From positions 28,025-92,024 of the forward strand of contig CAINJJ010000050.1 in NCBI GenBank assembly GCA_903849645.1: DNA of 64,000 nucleotides, in the 5' to 3' direction. The notes beneath the pieces were generated by a model. It saw only the letters and a list, made by a program, of their open reading frames with translations, did no database searches and was not told the DNA's origin. Made by a program: the position numbers and the translations under genes. Shown in pieces: positions 1-12,800 of this stretch (positions are counted from its first letter, which is position 1; the number at the start of each line of letters is the position of its first letter). Origin of the DNA: an uncultured Acidobacteriaceae bacterium. Its GTDB lineage: Bacteria; Acidobacteriota; Terriglobia; Terriglobales; Acidobacteriaceae.

Positions 1-174
1 CGAAGCCACAATCTCAACCCGGTTGCAGGTTGAGACAATCATGCACTCCGTTACGCCCGGCTCCGCCGCCAGCGCCCGCGTCGTCTCGGGAAGGTCTTCG
101 CGCGAGATCGCGATCCGCTCACGCAATTCAATCGGCGCGGTCTTGTGATTCACTCCAATCAGGGCCAGTGTCAT
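1..174 (-). CDS. hemA: Glutamyl-tRNA reductase, N-terminal 58 residues (runs off left edge)
   Basis: The first 58 codons of glutamyl-tRNA reductase, the NADPH enzyme that makes glutamate-1-semialdehyde for tetrapyrrole synthesis. The translation opens MTLALIGVNHKTAPIELRER and reaches STCNRVE, whose cysteine is the thioester-forming nucleophile of the family. The ATG at 174 overlaps the stop of the upstream HemX/CcsA-like gene as ATGA, so the two are probably translationally coupled. The ORF track misses this gene because it is cut by the window edge. The identification is firm; the rest of the protein is not visible. Confidence 0.93.
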   Translation of the reverse strand, partial: MTLALIGVNHKTAPIELRERIAISREDLPETTRALAAEPGVTECMIVSTCNRVEIVAS

Positions 175-1007
175 CGGGGACCGTACCTGTGGACCTGGCT
201 GAAAACATTGGCCAGCATCACCACCAGCATCACAATGAATACGGCTCCGGAGAGATACGCCGCCCGGCGGCCGCGCAGCCCCTGCGTCCGCCGCACAAAC
301 AGGAGCGCCACATACACGGCCCACATGGTGAACGAGGCAATGACTTTGGGATCGCGGAAATATGCCGCCCCCAGCACCGTCTCCTGCGCCAGAACGGACC
401 CAATCACCAGCCCCACCGTCATGCAGGGAAATCCAAACTCCAGCGTGGCGTGGGCAATGCGCTCCAGCGTATCCAGCGGCGGCATCCAGTCCAGCGGCAG
501 CCACCAGGAGTCCGTCCCCGGCTTCCGCTTGCTCTTCAGCCTGCGCTCCTGCACCAGGTAGAGAACCGAGGCCAGCAGGCTGAACCCGAGCGCCACATAG
601 GCCGCCAGCAGGGCTGCAATGTGCGCCACCAGCCAGCTGATCCTTACCCCTTCCGACGGAAAGACATACCGCTCTGCGCCCAGAGCAGGCACAAAGACTG
701 CAAAGAACGTGATCGGCAGCACGAAGATGCCCAGCGACACCGCGTCATAGAGCCACCAAACCAGGAAGAAAACGCCGGCCACTGCAAATCCCAGCAGCGA
801 CTCCACCTCCCGCACGCCTACCGGCATCCAGCTATGGCCCTGCACCAGCATCTCCACCACCGAAACAAAGTGGAAAAAAAAGGCCAGGCCGCCCAGGTGG
901 ACACAGCTCTTCCGCCAGCGGACCACTCCATACAGCACGGCCGGAAAGATTGCGATGGATGCGGCCGCGTAGAGGATGGCCGCGACCCGAAGCCAGAGAA
1001 GGTACAT
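171..1007 (-). CDS. HemX/CcsA-like integral membrane protein
   Basis: A 278-residue protein with about eight hydrophobic segments, in the cytochrome c assembly (CcsA/HemX) family. Its stop overlaps the hemA start, an arrangement also known from Bacillus hemA-hemX, which suggests a role in haem supply or haem-protein assembly rather than classic CcsA function. I do not see the tryptophan-rich WWD motif of true haem-handling CcsA/CcmC proteins, so HemX is the better guess. The ORF track starts at 1076, but the ATG at 1007 (MYLLWLRVAA) has an AAGGTG ribosome site about 9 nt upstream and begins directly with a membrane segment, so I moved the start. Confidence 0.75.
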   Translation of the reverse strand: MYLLWLRVAAILYAAASIAIFPAVLYGVVRWRKSCVHLGGLAFFFHFVSVVEMLVQGHSWMPVGVREVESLLGFAVAGVFFLVWWLYDAVSLGIFVLPITFFAVFVPALGAERYVFPSEGVRISWLVAHIAALLAAYVALGFSLLASVLYLVQERRLKSKRKPGTDSWWLPLDWMPPLDTLERIAHATLEFGFPCMTVGLVIGSVLAQETVLGAAYFRDPKVIASFTMWAVYVALLFVRRTQGLRGRRAAYLSGAVFIVMLVVMLANVFSQVHRYGPR

Positions 1008-1201
1008 ATCGATCTTCACCTTAAAGGCGCAAAACAACAGTATACTGTGACGCAAATCACTCGCAGAAGGCGTCAAACGAATCGCACGTGCCGATTTTGG
1101 TGCGCTGTTTCACTCCGGCTCGCTCAGGCGGCTCATCCGCAAGCAAAACCGAGGCTTTCGGCGACCCTTCCACCCTGGACCGCGGCCCGGACAGCCTGCC
1201 G

Positions 1202-1711
1202 CTACAGCCCCTTCTTCATCACGGCAAGCCCCGCCCGCGAGGCCTCCACATCGTCCTCGGACTTGCCTCCGCTGAAGGCCACAATCACCCAGCCTCCCTT
1301 TACCCGGCCAATCACCCCGCCCTGCCAGCCAAACTCGCCTGTCATCGGCGGCCGCCCGGCGGTGCCGCTGTCCTTCAGCGTCTCGGCCATCTCTGAAGCC
1401 TTGGCGTAGGCAATTCCCAGCAGGTTGTTGCCCTTTTCCGTGGCTGTGGGCGCGTCCTTCATCCGCCCCACCACGGCCATCTTGGACGTCCACCCTTCAA
1501 TCGTCTCGCCCTCGGCATAGGCCACCACGGCCACGCCGCCAATCTTCAACTCGGCCGCCCGCTTCTTCATCGCCTCCAGGGCCGCGCTCGTCACGGCATC
1601 CAGCTTCTTCGCGCTTACGGGCTTTGGCCCGCCTGCCGCCTGCACCCGCACCCCGCCCGCCATCAAGCCCGCCAATACCAGTACCGCCGCCGTCAAGACA
1701 CGCCTCTCCAT
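1202..1711 (-). CDS. Secreted GlcG/HbpS-like small protein
   Basis: A 169-residue protein with a signal peptide (hydrophobic run after MERRVLTAA, likely cleavage after VQA). The mature part resembles the GlcG/HbpS fold: an N-terminal helix with ALEAMKKRAAEL, a VAVVAYAEG strand, and a glycine-rich end FSGGKSEDDVEASRAG that matches the usual GVSGG...D..A.AG pattern. Members of the family bind haem or have no known role. A GGAGGG ribosome site lies about 7 nt before the ATG. It follows nothing closely and is oriented towards the haem genes, which is only weak support for a haem link. The family call rests on motif memory. Confidence 0.55.
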   Translation of the reverse strand: MERRVLTAAVLVLAGLMAGGVRVQAAGGPKPVSAKKLDAVTSAALEAMKKRAAELKIGGVAVVAYAEGETIEGWTSKMAVVGRMKDAPTATEKGNNLLGIAYAKASEMAETLKDSGTAGRPPMTGEFGWQGGVIGRVKGGWVIVAFSGGKSEDDVEASRAGLAVMKKGL

Positions 1712-1863
1712 CCAATACCCTCCATGGCAAATTTCACCCGGCCCGGAAGCCGCCCGGACACCGGAGAATCATACCTTCCGCAGGCTCTACGCTCCATCGG
1801 CCCCTCCCCTAAGCCCCGCAGCCTACCCCTCCGCCATCCCGTCACGTTACTCTTGAATGCAGC

Positions 1864-4607
<2,744 letters not shown>

Positions 4608-4611
<4 letters not shown>

Positions 4612-5732
4612 AATCCACCCTGCGCCAAGCCGCCGGCAGTCTTCTTGTTGTTGGACTGGGCGGAACCGAACTCACCAGCCTTGAGCGCGCATGGCTCCGC
4701 CTTATCCGTCCCGGCGGCATCATCCTCTTCAAGCGCAACATTACAGACGCGGCACAGACCCGCGCCCTTCTGGATGAGGCCACAGGCTTCTGCGCACCGC
4801 ACGCCGCGCGCTTTGTCGATGTGGAGGGCGGCACCGTCAACCGACTGCGCGACGCCCTAGCTCCCATCCCCTCCGTCTCAGCCGTCGCCGCCGCCGTACT
4901 CTCTCTCGCAGAGCCCGCGCTGGCCCGCACCCACGGCGAACTCATCGCGCAATCCGTCCGCGCCTTCGGCTTCAACACAACGCTGGCGCCGGTTGTCGAT
5001 CTCGCCCTGCCTGAGGCCGCAGAGGTCCTCGGCTCGCGCACCGCAAGCCCCGATCCGGCAGTGGTCATCGCCTACGCGCGCCAGTTCCTCTCCGGCCTCG
5101 CGGCCCACGGCGTTTCCGGCTGCGGCAAGCACTTTCCCGGCCTCGGCGGGGCCAGCGGCGACACACACTTCCTGACCCCTTCCATCGGGCGAAGCACGAG
5201 ACAGATGGAAGCCGACCTCGCCCCCTACCGCGAACTGCATGCGCAGATGCCCATCGTCATGACCAACCACGCGGCCTATCCCGCAACGCCCGGCAAGCAG
5301 ACACCTGCCTCGGCCTCGCGCTACTGGATTACAAAGATTCTTCGCGAACGCATCGGCTATCGCGGACTCATCCTCTCCGACGATCTCGAAATGGGCGGCA
5401 TTCTCAAGTTCATGCCCATCGAAGAGGCCGCCATCGAAGCCTTCCGCGCCGGCTCGGATCTGGTCGAGATATGCCACAGCGCCGAGCTCATCCTGCGCAC
5501 GTACGAAGCGCTCCTCACCGAGGCCGAGCGTTCCGCAGCCTTCCGCGCACTGCTGCTCAAGCGCGGACAACAATCCTCCCGCAAGCGCGCAAAACTCTAC
5601 ACCGCGCCCATCCCGCGCCCGCTCACGGCCAAGCAATTCGCAACGCTGCAAACGCGCATCGCGCGCTTCGCCGGCCAGATCGCCGCCAGCGAGTCCACTC
5701 CACGCGCCACCTCGCCCGCGGAGGCCTCATGA
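4608..5732 (+). CDS. nagZ: Beta-N-acetylhexosaminidase, GH3 family (NagZ)
   Basis: A 374-residue glycoside hydrolase family 3 enzyme that removes N-acetylglucosamine from 1,6-anhydro-muropeptides or related wall fragments. Visible marks are GGIILFKRN near the start, KHFPGLGG at about residue 174, a following D-T-H that fits the NagZ acid/base Asp-His dyad, and LSDDLEMGG at about residue 256 containing the nucleophilic Asp. There is no signal peptide, so it should act in the cytoplasm, as in Gram-negative recycling. It overlaps mutS before it and anmK after it by four bases each, so the recycling genes are probably co-translated. Confidence 0.93.
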
Positions 5733-6898
5733 CCGCGCGTACCATGGTCGTGGCAGGCGTCATGAGCGGCACCTCCGCCGACGGCATCGACGTGGCCATC
5801 GTGCGCATTGCAGCAGGCCGTTCCAAACCTGCGCTCACCCTGCTGGCCCACGAGGGCTTCCGCTACCCTGCACCCCTGCGCCGTGCCGTGCTGGCCGCCA
5901 TGAACGCCTCCTCCATCAGCACCGCCGAACTGGCGCGCCTGAACTGGCGTCTAGGCCTCGCCTATGCCGAGGCCGTCAAGGCAACCGCGGAGAAGCACTC
6001 TCTCCGCCTCGACCTCATTGGATGCCATGGGCAGACGCTCTACCATCAGCCGCGCGCCGTGAGCTATGCCGGCCGCAGCTTTGCCTGCACCTGGCAGTTA
6101 GGCGAACCCGCAGTCCTTGCCGCCTCGCTGGGCGTGCCGGTGGTTTCAAACTTCCGCCCCGCAGACATGGCCGCCGGCGGTCAGGGCGCTCCGCTCGTGC
6201 CTCTGCTCGACTACGTGCTCTTCGCCAACCGCAAACGCGGCCGCGTGCTGCAGAACATCGGCGGCATCGCCAACCTCACCGCCATCCCCGCCGGCGCAGC
6301 TTCCTCCGCCGTTGTGGCCTTTGACACAGGCCCCGGCAACATGATCATCGACTGGCTCGCGCAGGAGCTCACCGGCGCGCGCTTCGACCGCAACGGCCAA
6401 AGCGCCGCTCGCGGAACTGTGCTGAAACCGGTCCTCGCCACGCTCCTCCGCAACCCTTACTTCCATCTCAAGCCACCGCGCACCGCCGGTCGCGAGCAGT
6501 TCGGCCGCGAGTTCGCCGCGCGCTTTCTCGCCGCCTGCCGGAAGCTCAGCCCGCGCACTGAAGACGCCATGGCCACCGCTACCGCCTTCACCGCCGAGAC
6601 CATCGCTGCCAGCTACAAGTCCTTCGTTCGCCGCTCCATGCAAGGCCAGACCGTGGATTACATCGTCTCCGGCGGCGGCGCGCGCAACGCCACCCTCATG
6701 GCGATGCTTGCCCAGCGCCTTGAACCTCTGGGCTGCGACCTCGCCACGAGCGAGCAGTTCGGACTGCCCGCCGAGGCCAAGGAGGCCGCCGCCTTTGCCC
6801 TCCTCGCCTGGCAAACCTGGCACAGGCAGCCGGGCAACGTCCCCAAGGCCACCGGCGCCACCGGCCCTGCCATCCTCGGCCAGGTGACCTATGTCTAG
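5729..6898 (+). CDS. anmK: Anhydro-N-acetylmuramic acid kinase
   Basis: A 389-residue sugar kinase that opens the 1,6-anhydro ring of anhMurNAc and phosphorylates it to MurNAc-6-P. The N-terminus has the family hallmark MSGTSADGIDVA, followed by GCHGQTLYHQP, GGQGAPLVP, NIGGIANLT, FDTGPGN and SGGGARN, the order expected for AnmK. The ORF track extends it to 5471, but the ATG at 5729 overlaps the nagZ stop (ATGA) and places the motif at the normal distance from the start. The 3' end overlaps the next gene by 8 nt. Substrate supply would come directly from NagZ. Confidence 0.95.
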   Translation: MTARTMVVAGVMSGTSADGIDVAIVRIAAGRSKPALTLLAHEGFRYPAPLRRAVLAAMNASSISTAELARLNWRLGLAYAEAVKATAEKHSLRLDLIGCHGQTLYHQPRAVSYAGRSFACTWQLGEPAVLAASLGVPVVSNFRPADMAAGGQGAPLVPLLDYVLFANRKRGRVLQNIGGIANLTAIPAGAASSAVVAFDTGPGNMIIDWLAQELTGARFDRNGQSAARGTVLKPVLATLLRNPYFHLKPPRTAGREQFGREFAARFLAACRKLSPRTEDAMATATAFTAETIAASYKSFVRRSMQGQTVDYIVSGGGARNATLMAMLAQRLEPLGCDLATSEQFGLPAEAKEAAAFALLAWQTWHRQPGNVPKATGATGPAILGQVTYV

Positions 6899-8456
6899 GC
6901 GGGCGCAAACATTCGCCGGCCGGCGTTCGTTGCGTGCTTCCCTTCCGTTTCTTGCGCTTGCTCTGCTTTTCGCCATCACGAGCTGCCGCTCCACCCCACG
7001 CGACCCGCAAACTCTCGTCTTCCTCATTGAAAGCAGCCCCGCCAATCTCGACCCGCGCATCGGCACCGATGGCCAGTCCGAGCACATCGACGAGCTGCTC
7101 TTTGACGGTCTCGTCTCCCGCGATGCGAGCTTCCGCTTCACTCCCGCCCTGGCCGCCAAATGGGAACAGCCCAACCCGCTCACCCTCGTCTTTCACCTTC
7201 GCGATGGCGTCCGCTTCCATGATGGCCGCCCGTTCACCGCGCGCGATGTCCTGTGGACCATCAACTCCATGCGCTCCGGCGCCGTCATCACGCCCAAGTC
7301 AGCCGCCTACGCCTCCGTTGATACTGTCGAGGCGCCCGATGCGCGCACGGTTGTCTTTCATCTCAAGCACCCCGACAACTTTCTCCTCACCAACCTCTCC
7401 ACTGGCGCCATGGGCATCGTCCCCGAGGGCAGCGGACGCGAGTTCTGGCGTCATCCCATCGGCACCGGCCCCTTTCGCTTCGTCAGCCAGCAGATTGACC
7501 AGGATGTCGTCGTCGAGCACAACCCTCTGAGTTGGTCCGCCGTACCCGCCCTTGAACGCGTGCGCTTCCGCATTGTTCCCGACGCCATCACCGAGTCGCT
7601 TGAGCTTGAAAAAGGCTCGGCCGATGTTGCCGTCAACTCCCTGCCCATGGACGCCTTGCCAGTCCTTGCCGCGCTCCCGAATCTCATCGTCGAAGACGCG
7701 CCCGGCACGCAGATCCAGTACCTCACTTTCAACCTGCGCGACCCGCTCCTGCAGGACCCGCGCGTGCGTCAGGCCATCGCCTGCGCAATCGATCGCACAC
7801 AGATCATCGACACCCTCCTCCGCGGCCACGCACAGCCCGCCGGAAGCCTGCTGCCCGCAGCCCATTGGGCCTTCACCGGCGATGTCGCCCGCTACGACTT
7901 CGACCCCGCGCGCGCGGTCCAACTTCTCGATCGGGCCGGCTACCGTGCCGGCCCTACGGGCGTCCGCCTTCATCTCACCATGAAGACCAGCACCGTCGAG
8001 GACGTGCGCTCCCTCGCCGCCGTTCTCCAGCAGCAGCTTGCCCGTGTCGGCATCGCGCTCGACCTCCGCAGCTACGAGTTCGCCACCTTCTATTCCGATG
8101 TCACACGCGGCGCATTCCAGATGTATTCGCTCCGCTGGATCGGCGGCAACGAGCAACCGGACATCTTCAGCTATGTCTATGCGACCGCCAACTTCTCCCC
8201 CAAAGGAGCCAATCGCAGCCACTACTCCAACCCGCGTTTGGATGCCCTGCTGAGCGACGCCGCCCAAAGCGCCGACAACGCAAAGCGCCGTGCCGACTAT
8301 GCCGAAGCGCAGCAGATTCTGGCCCGCGATCTGCCCGCCATCAACCTCTGGTATCGCGACACCATCGTCGTCCATAGCCGCCGCTTGCAGCACGTGGTCC
8401 CCACTCCCTCGGGAAGTTATTCATTCCTGGAAGCGGCGGAGTTGCGCTCCGAATAA
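6891..8456 (+). CDS. ABC-type peptide-binding lipoprotein (SBP family 5)
   Basis: A 521-residue extracytoplasmic solute-binding protein of the DppA/OppA/MppA family. The N-terminus is a lipoprotein signal with the lipobox AITSC. NLDPRIGTDGQSEHIDELLFDGLV and the later PLLQDPRVRQAIACAIDR region are typical of the family. It begins inside the end of anmK (8 nt overlap), so it is co-expressed with nagZ and anmK. This makes a murein-peptide ligand, as for MppA, an attractive inference, but no binding specificity can be read. No permease or ATPase gene follows, so it must use a transporter encoded elsewhere. Confidence 0.88.
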   Translation: MSRRAQTFAGRRSLRASLPFLALALLFAITSCRSTPRDPQTLVFLIESSPANLDPRIGTDGQSEHIDELLFDGLVSRDASFRFTPALAAKWEQPNPLTLVFHLRDGVRFHDGRPFTARDVLWTINSMRSGAVITPKSAAYASVDTVEAPDARTVVFHLKHPDNFLLTNLSTGAMGIVPEGSGREFWRHPIGTGPFRFVSQQIDQDVVVEHNPLSWSAVPALERVRFRIVPDAITESLELEKGSADVAVNSLPMDALPVLAALPNLIVEDAPGTQIQYLTFNLRDPLLQDPRVRQAIACAIDRTQIIDTLLRGHAQPAGSLLPAAHWAFTGDVARYDFDPARAVQLLDRAGYRAGPTGVRLHLTMKTSTVEDVRSLAAVLQQQLARVGIALDLRSYEFATFYSDVTRGAFQMYSLRWIGGNEQPDIFSYVYATANFSPKGANRSHYSNPRLDALLSDAAQSADNAKRRADYAEAQQILARDLPAINLWYRDTIVVHSRRLQHVVPTPSGSYSFLEAAELRSE

Positions 8457-8685
8457 CAGCCCTCAAAGCCTCTCGCAGCGCGGCCTTCAGCTTGTCTTAA
8501 GGTTCGGCGCAAAGCCCCCTCGCCTGAATGCCTATTGTTTGCAGCATCTTCAGCGCAGCTTCATGTTGCGCGCCGCACTATGGGATGAGCCGTTCAACCT
8601 TTTAGCGCTTTCGCTCGTCTACCCAAACAGAGAAAACGCATCCTTCCTGCACACGGAAAGGTAATTGCCCGTGGAGAATTTGCAA
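8457..8685. other. Intergenic gap, no gene seen
   Basis: About 230 bases between the solute-binding lipoprotein and the DUF5666-like gene. No convincing terminator stem, tRNA or repeat was seen. A promoter for the next gene is expected here, but I could not pick one with confidence. GGAG at 8672-8675 serves the ATG at 8686. Confidence 0.4.
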
Positions 8686-9858
8686 ATGAGCAACAACAAG
8701 AACATCAGCTTTCGATTCGCATGGCTTCCTGCTTTCATCCTGCTGGCCTGCGCCGCGGCCCTCAGTGCCCAGGCCCCCGCCCGCTTTGTCGGAGCCATCA
8801 CCGCCATCAACGGCGCATCCATCACGGTCAAGACCGACGCCGGCGAATCCTACCAGGTCAGTGTTGATTCCTCCGCGTCGTTGAGGCGCATCGCGCCCGG
8901 GCAAAAAGACCTCAGCACCGCCGACGCCATGCAGTTCGCCGACCTTGCCGTTGGAGACCGCGCCCTGGTCAAGCTCGATCCCAATGCCCCCGCGGGCACT
9001 CTGCAGGCCCTCCAGATCATCGCCGTCAAGCAGGCCGACCTTGCCCTCAAGCAGCAGAAGGATCGCGAAGACTGGCAGCGCCGCGGCGTAGGCGGCCTTG
9101 TCAAGAGCGTCGATGCCGGCTCCGGCGTCATCCTGTTGACCAGCGGCGCAGGGGCGCAGCTCAAGACCATCACCGTGCACACCACAAAGACCACCATGCT
9201 CAAGCGCTATGCGCCCGCCTCCGTCCGCTTTGACGCGGCCCAGCCGGCGCCCATCGACGCCATCCACACCGGAGACCAACTGCGCGCCCGCGGAACCAAG
9301 AGCCCCGATGGCCTCGAACTCTCCGCCGAAGAGGTCGTCTCCGGCAGCTTCCGCAACATCTCGGGAACCATCACCTCCCTTGACCCGGCCACGTCAACAC
9401 TCGTCGTCAAGGACCTGCTGTCAAAAAAGCAAGTCACGATTCACATCTCCACTGAAGCCCAGATGCGCCGCCTTCCCGACCGCATGGCCACCATGCTCGC
9501 CATGGCCCTCAAAGCGCCCGCGGGCGGCCGCTCCGCTCCACCTGCTGCCGGAAACACCACGGCTCCCATGCAGCGCGGCGGAACAGGACAGATGGGCGGC
9601 GGCGGCCAATGGGCCGGCCAGGGCTCCGGCGGCGGTGACCCGCAGCAGATGTTGAACCGTGCCCCGGCCATTCAACTGGCAGATCTCAAAAAGGGTGACG
9701 CCGTGATGCTCGTCGCCACAGACGGCGCGACGGAAGTCACGGCCATCACGCTGCTCGCCGGCGTTGAGCCGCTGCTTGAAGCGCCTGCCGCAAGTCAGAG
9801 CCTGCTCTCCAACTGGAGCATGGGTGGCGGCGCCGGCGCTGCCGATGCAAATCAGTAA
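8686..9858 (+). CDS. Secreted DUF5666-like repeat protein
   Basis: A 390-residue exported protein of unknown function. After a signal peptide ending LSAQA come repeated small beta modules: FVGAITAINGASITVKTDAG, a second with VGGLVKSVDAGSGVILLTS, and a third with ISGTITSLDPATSTLVVKD. This short beta-barrel repeat is the DUF5666 style common in acidobacterial secreted proteins. A Gly/Gln/Met-rich linker near residue 300 separates the last module. The track's TTG start at 8665 is replaced by the ATG at 8686, which has GGAG 10 nt upstream and begins the signal peptide. The next gene follows within 40 nt, so they probably share a transcript. Confidence 0.7.
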   Translation: MSNNKNISFRFAWLPAFILLACAAALSAQAPARFVGAITAINGASITVKTDAGESYQVSVDSSASLRRIAPGQKDLSTADAMQFADLAVGDRALVKLDPNAPAGTLQALQIIAVKQADLALKQQKDREDWQRRGVGGLVKSVDAGSGVILLTSGAGAQLKTITVHTTKTTMLKRYAPASVRFDAAQPAPIDAIHTGDQLRARGTKSPDGLELSAEEVVSGSFRNISGTITSLDPATSTLVVKDLLSKKQVTIHISTEAQMRRLPDRMATMLAMALKAPAGGRSAPPAAGNTTAPMQRGGTGQMGGGGQWAGQGSGGGDPQQMLNRAPAIQLADLKKGDAVMLVATDGATEVTAITLLAGVEPLLEAPAASQSLLSNWSMGGGAGAADANQ

Positions 9859-9895
9859 GACCGTTCCATACGAAGTGAAAACAAGCGAGGAACTC

Positions 9896-12800
9896 GTGTA
9901 TTCAAAACTGCAATGCCTCATTCATTTTCTGATTGCCCTGGCCATGGGATTGGCCGGAGTTCTGGGAGCGACCGCGCAGACCGCGGTCACGGCGACTCCT
10001 CCGGCTACCGCCACCCTGCATGGCCACATCGCCGACCCCACGGGCGCTCTCATTCCCGGCGCCACCGTCACGCTCGTCACCTCTGCCGGAACTGCTGTCA
10101 CCACCACCACAGCCGACTCGAGCGGCGCATACACGCTCGCCAACCTCGCGCCCGGCGGCTACATCGTCAAGGCCAGCTACGACGGCTTCGCCCCTTTCAC
10201 CTCGCCCACCATCCAGCTTGCGGCCGGGCAGATGAAACGCGTCGACATCGCCATGGCCATCGAGGTCGCGCAGCAGAGCGTCGAAGTCACCGACGAGTCC
10301 TCCTCCATCAACGTTGAAGCCAGCAGCAACGCCAGTTCGGTTGTGCTCAAGGGCAAGGATCTTGACGCGTTGTCTGACGACCCCGACGAGCTGTCCAACG
10401 AACTGTCCGCGCTCGCCGGCCCTTCCGCCGGACCCAATGGTGGCCAGATCTACATCGACGGCTTCAGCGGCGGGCAACTGCCGCCCAAGTCCGCCATTCG
10501 CGAGATCCGCATCAATCAGAATCCCTTCTCGGCCGAGTTTGATCGCCTCGGCTACGGCCGCATCGAGATCCTCACCAAGCCCGGCACAGACAAGCTCCAC
10601 GGCCAGGTCTTTGTCCAGGGCAACGACAAGCCCTTCAACACGGGCAACCCCTTCACCTCCACCATTCCCGACTACTACAGCTATCAGTTCAACGCCACGC
10701 TCAATGGCGCGCTCTCCAAAAAGAGTTCCTTCTTCGTCAGCGCCGAGCAGCGCAACAACGAAAACGTCAACGCATGGCGCATTCCCGATGCCGTTCTCGA
10801 AACCAGCCCCGGCGTCTTTACTGACACTGTCAACTACGGCGTCAACCAGTTGAACCGCCGCATCCGCGACAACCTCTCCGCGCGCATCGATCTGCAGCTC
10901 GGCGCAAGAAACACCTTCACGGTGCGCTATGGCTTCTGGGCTGAGTCGGAGCACAACAACCTCAATCAGCAATCGCTGCCCAGCGCATCCACACACGAGT
11001 CCAACACCGACCACACCGTGCAGATGAGCGACGCAATCGTCATCAACGATCATGCCGTCAACGAGACCCGCTTTCAGTTCGAGCGGCAAAACGAAAATCA
11101 CTACCCCGACTCCACCGCCCGCACCATTGGCGTCGCGGGAGACTTCACCGGCGGCGGCTACAACGGCGGCAAATACCTGGACCACGCCACCCGCCTCGAG
11201 TTCCAGAACCTCACTACGTTGAGCCACGGGGCGCACGCCATCAAATTCGGCGCCCGCATGAGAGACACGCGCGACGCCAACCTCACCAACTCCAACTTCA
11301 ACGGCTCTTTCACCTTTGACTCCTTCAGCAAATACCTCAACATGGCCAACGGCCTCTCCGCGGGCACGCCGTTCGATACCCTCGTAGCCGCCGGCTATGG
11401 CCCCACATCCGGTGGCTATTCAAGCGGCCAGCAGTCCACCCTCGCCAACGTCTTCGACGTGGCGCTCTTCGCCCAGGATGACTGGAAGTTCAACCGGCGG
11501 CTTACCCTTTCCGCCGGTCTCCGCTGGGAGGCACAGAATCATGTCGCCGACCATAACGACTGGGCCCCGCGCGTTGCCATCGCCTATGCGCTCGACGGCG
11601 GCGGCAAAGACAACAAGAAGACCAAAACCGTGGTGCGCGCCGGTTACGGACTCTTCTATGACCGCTTTGACAGCCGCAGCCTGCTCACCATCATCCGCTC
11701 TGGCGCTCAGCATCAAATCGTGCTCAACAAGCCCGTCTGCACCGACACCGCAACCACTCTCGGCGCAATCGACCTGACAAGCTGCTCCAGCCTCGGCAGC
11801 TCGTCCGCGGCCTCGGTCCCGGTGCGTTATGAAGTGGCTCCCCACTACCAGTCGCCTTACACCGGACAGGCAGGCGCAAGCCTCGAGCGCCAACTCCCCG
11901 CCGGCAACAGCATAACCCTCACCTACCTGCGCTCCTTCGGCGTGCACCAGATGGTCAACCGCAACGCCAATCAGGCTACCGGAGGAACCCCGCAGGACAG
12001 CACCGGCGGCTACCTCTACGAGTTCTACCCAGAGGCCGTCTTCAAACAGGACCAGGTGATCGTCAGCGTCAACGGCAAGCTGGGCAAGAACGCCACCGTG
12101 ATGGGCTCCTACACCTTTGCGCGCGCCAACAGCAACAGCGCGGGCGGCGGCGCTTCCAACGCCTACAACCTCGACCAGGACTACGGCCGCGCGGGCTTCG
12201 TCGCGCGCAACATGCTCTTTCTCATGGGCAGCTACAACGGACCGTGGGGCATCCGCTTCAATCCTTTCATGGTGGCCCAGTCCGGCCGCCCCTTCAACAT
12301 CACACTGCCCACCGATCCATTGAACAACCTCTTCAATCAGCGGCCCGCCAAGGCTTCGACCGCCGACTGCTCCGCCAGCGCCGGCCGCTTTGTTGAAACC
12401 ACCTTTGGCTGCCTCGACACCACTCCGGCCCTCGCCACCAATGTGGACCTGCTGCCCGTCAATCTCGGCAACGGTCCAGCCGCCATCGCGGTCAACCTGC
12501 GCATCAGCAAGTCCATCGGCATCGGCCCCAAGCTCGCCGCAGCCAACGGAAATCAGGATGGCGGCGGACCTCCGGGAGGTGGCGGACCGCCCCCAGGTGG
12601 TGGCCGTGGCGGACCCGGCGGTGGTGGTCCGGGCGGCGGCCTTGGACCGGGTGGACTGGGCGGCGGTGGCGGCCGGGGCGGCATGGGTGGCATGTTCGGT
12701 TCAACCGGTACGGGTCACAAGTACTCGCTGAACTTCAGCGTTCAGGCCCTGAACCTCTTCAATGACATCGACTACGGAACCCCCAACGGAACGGTCGTTC

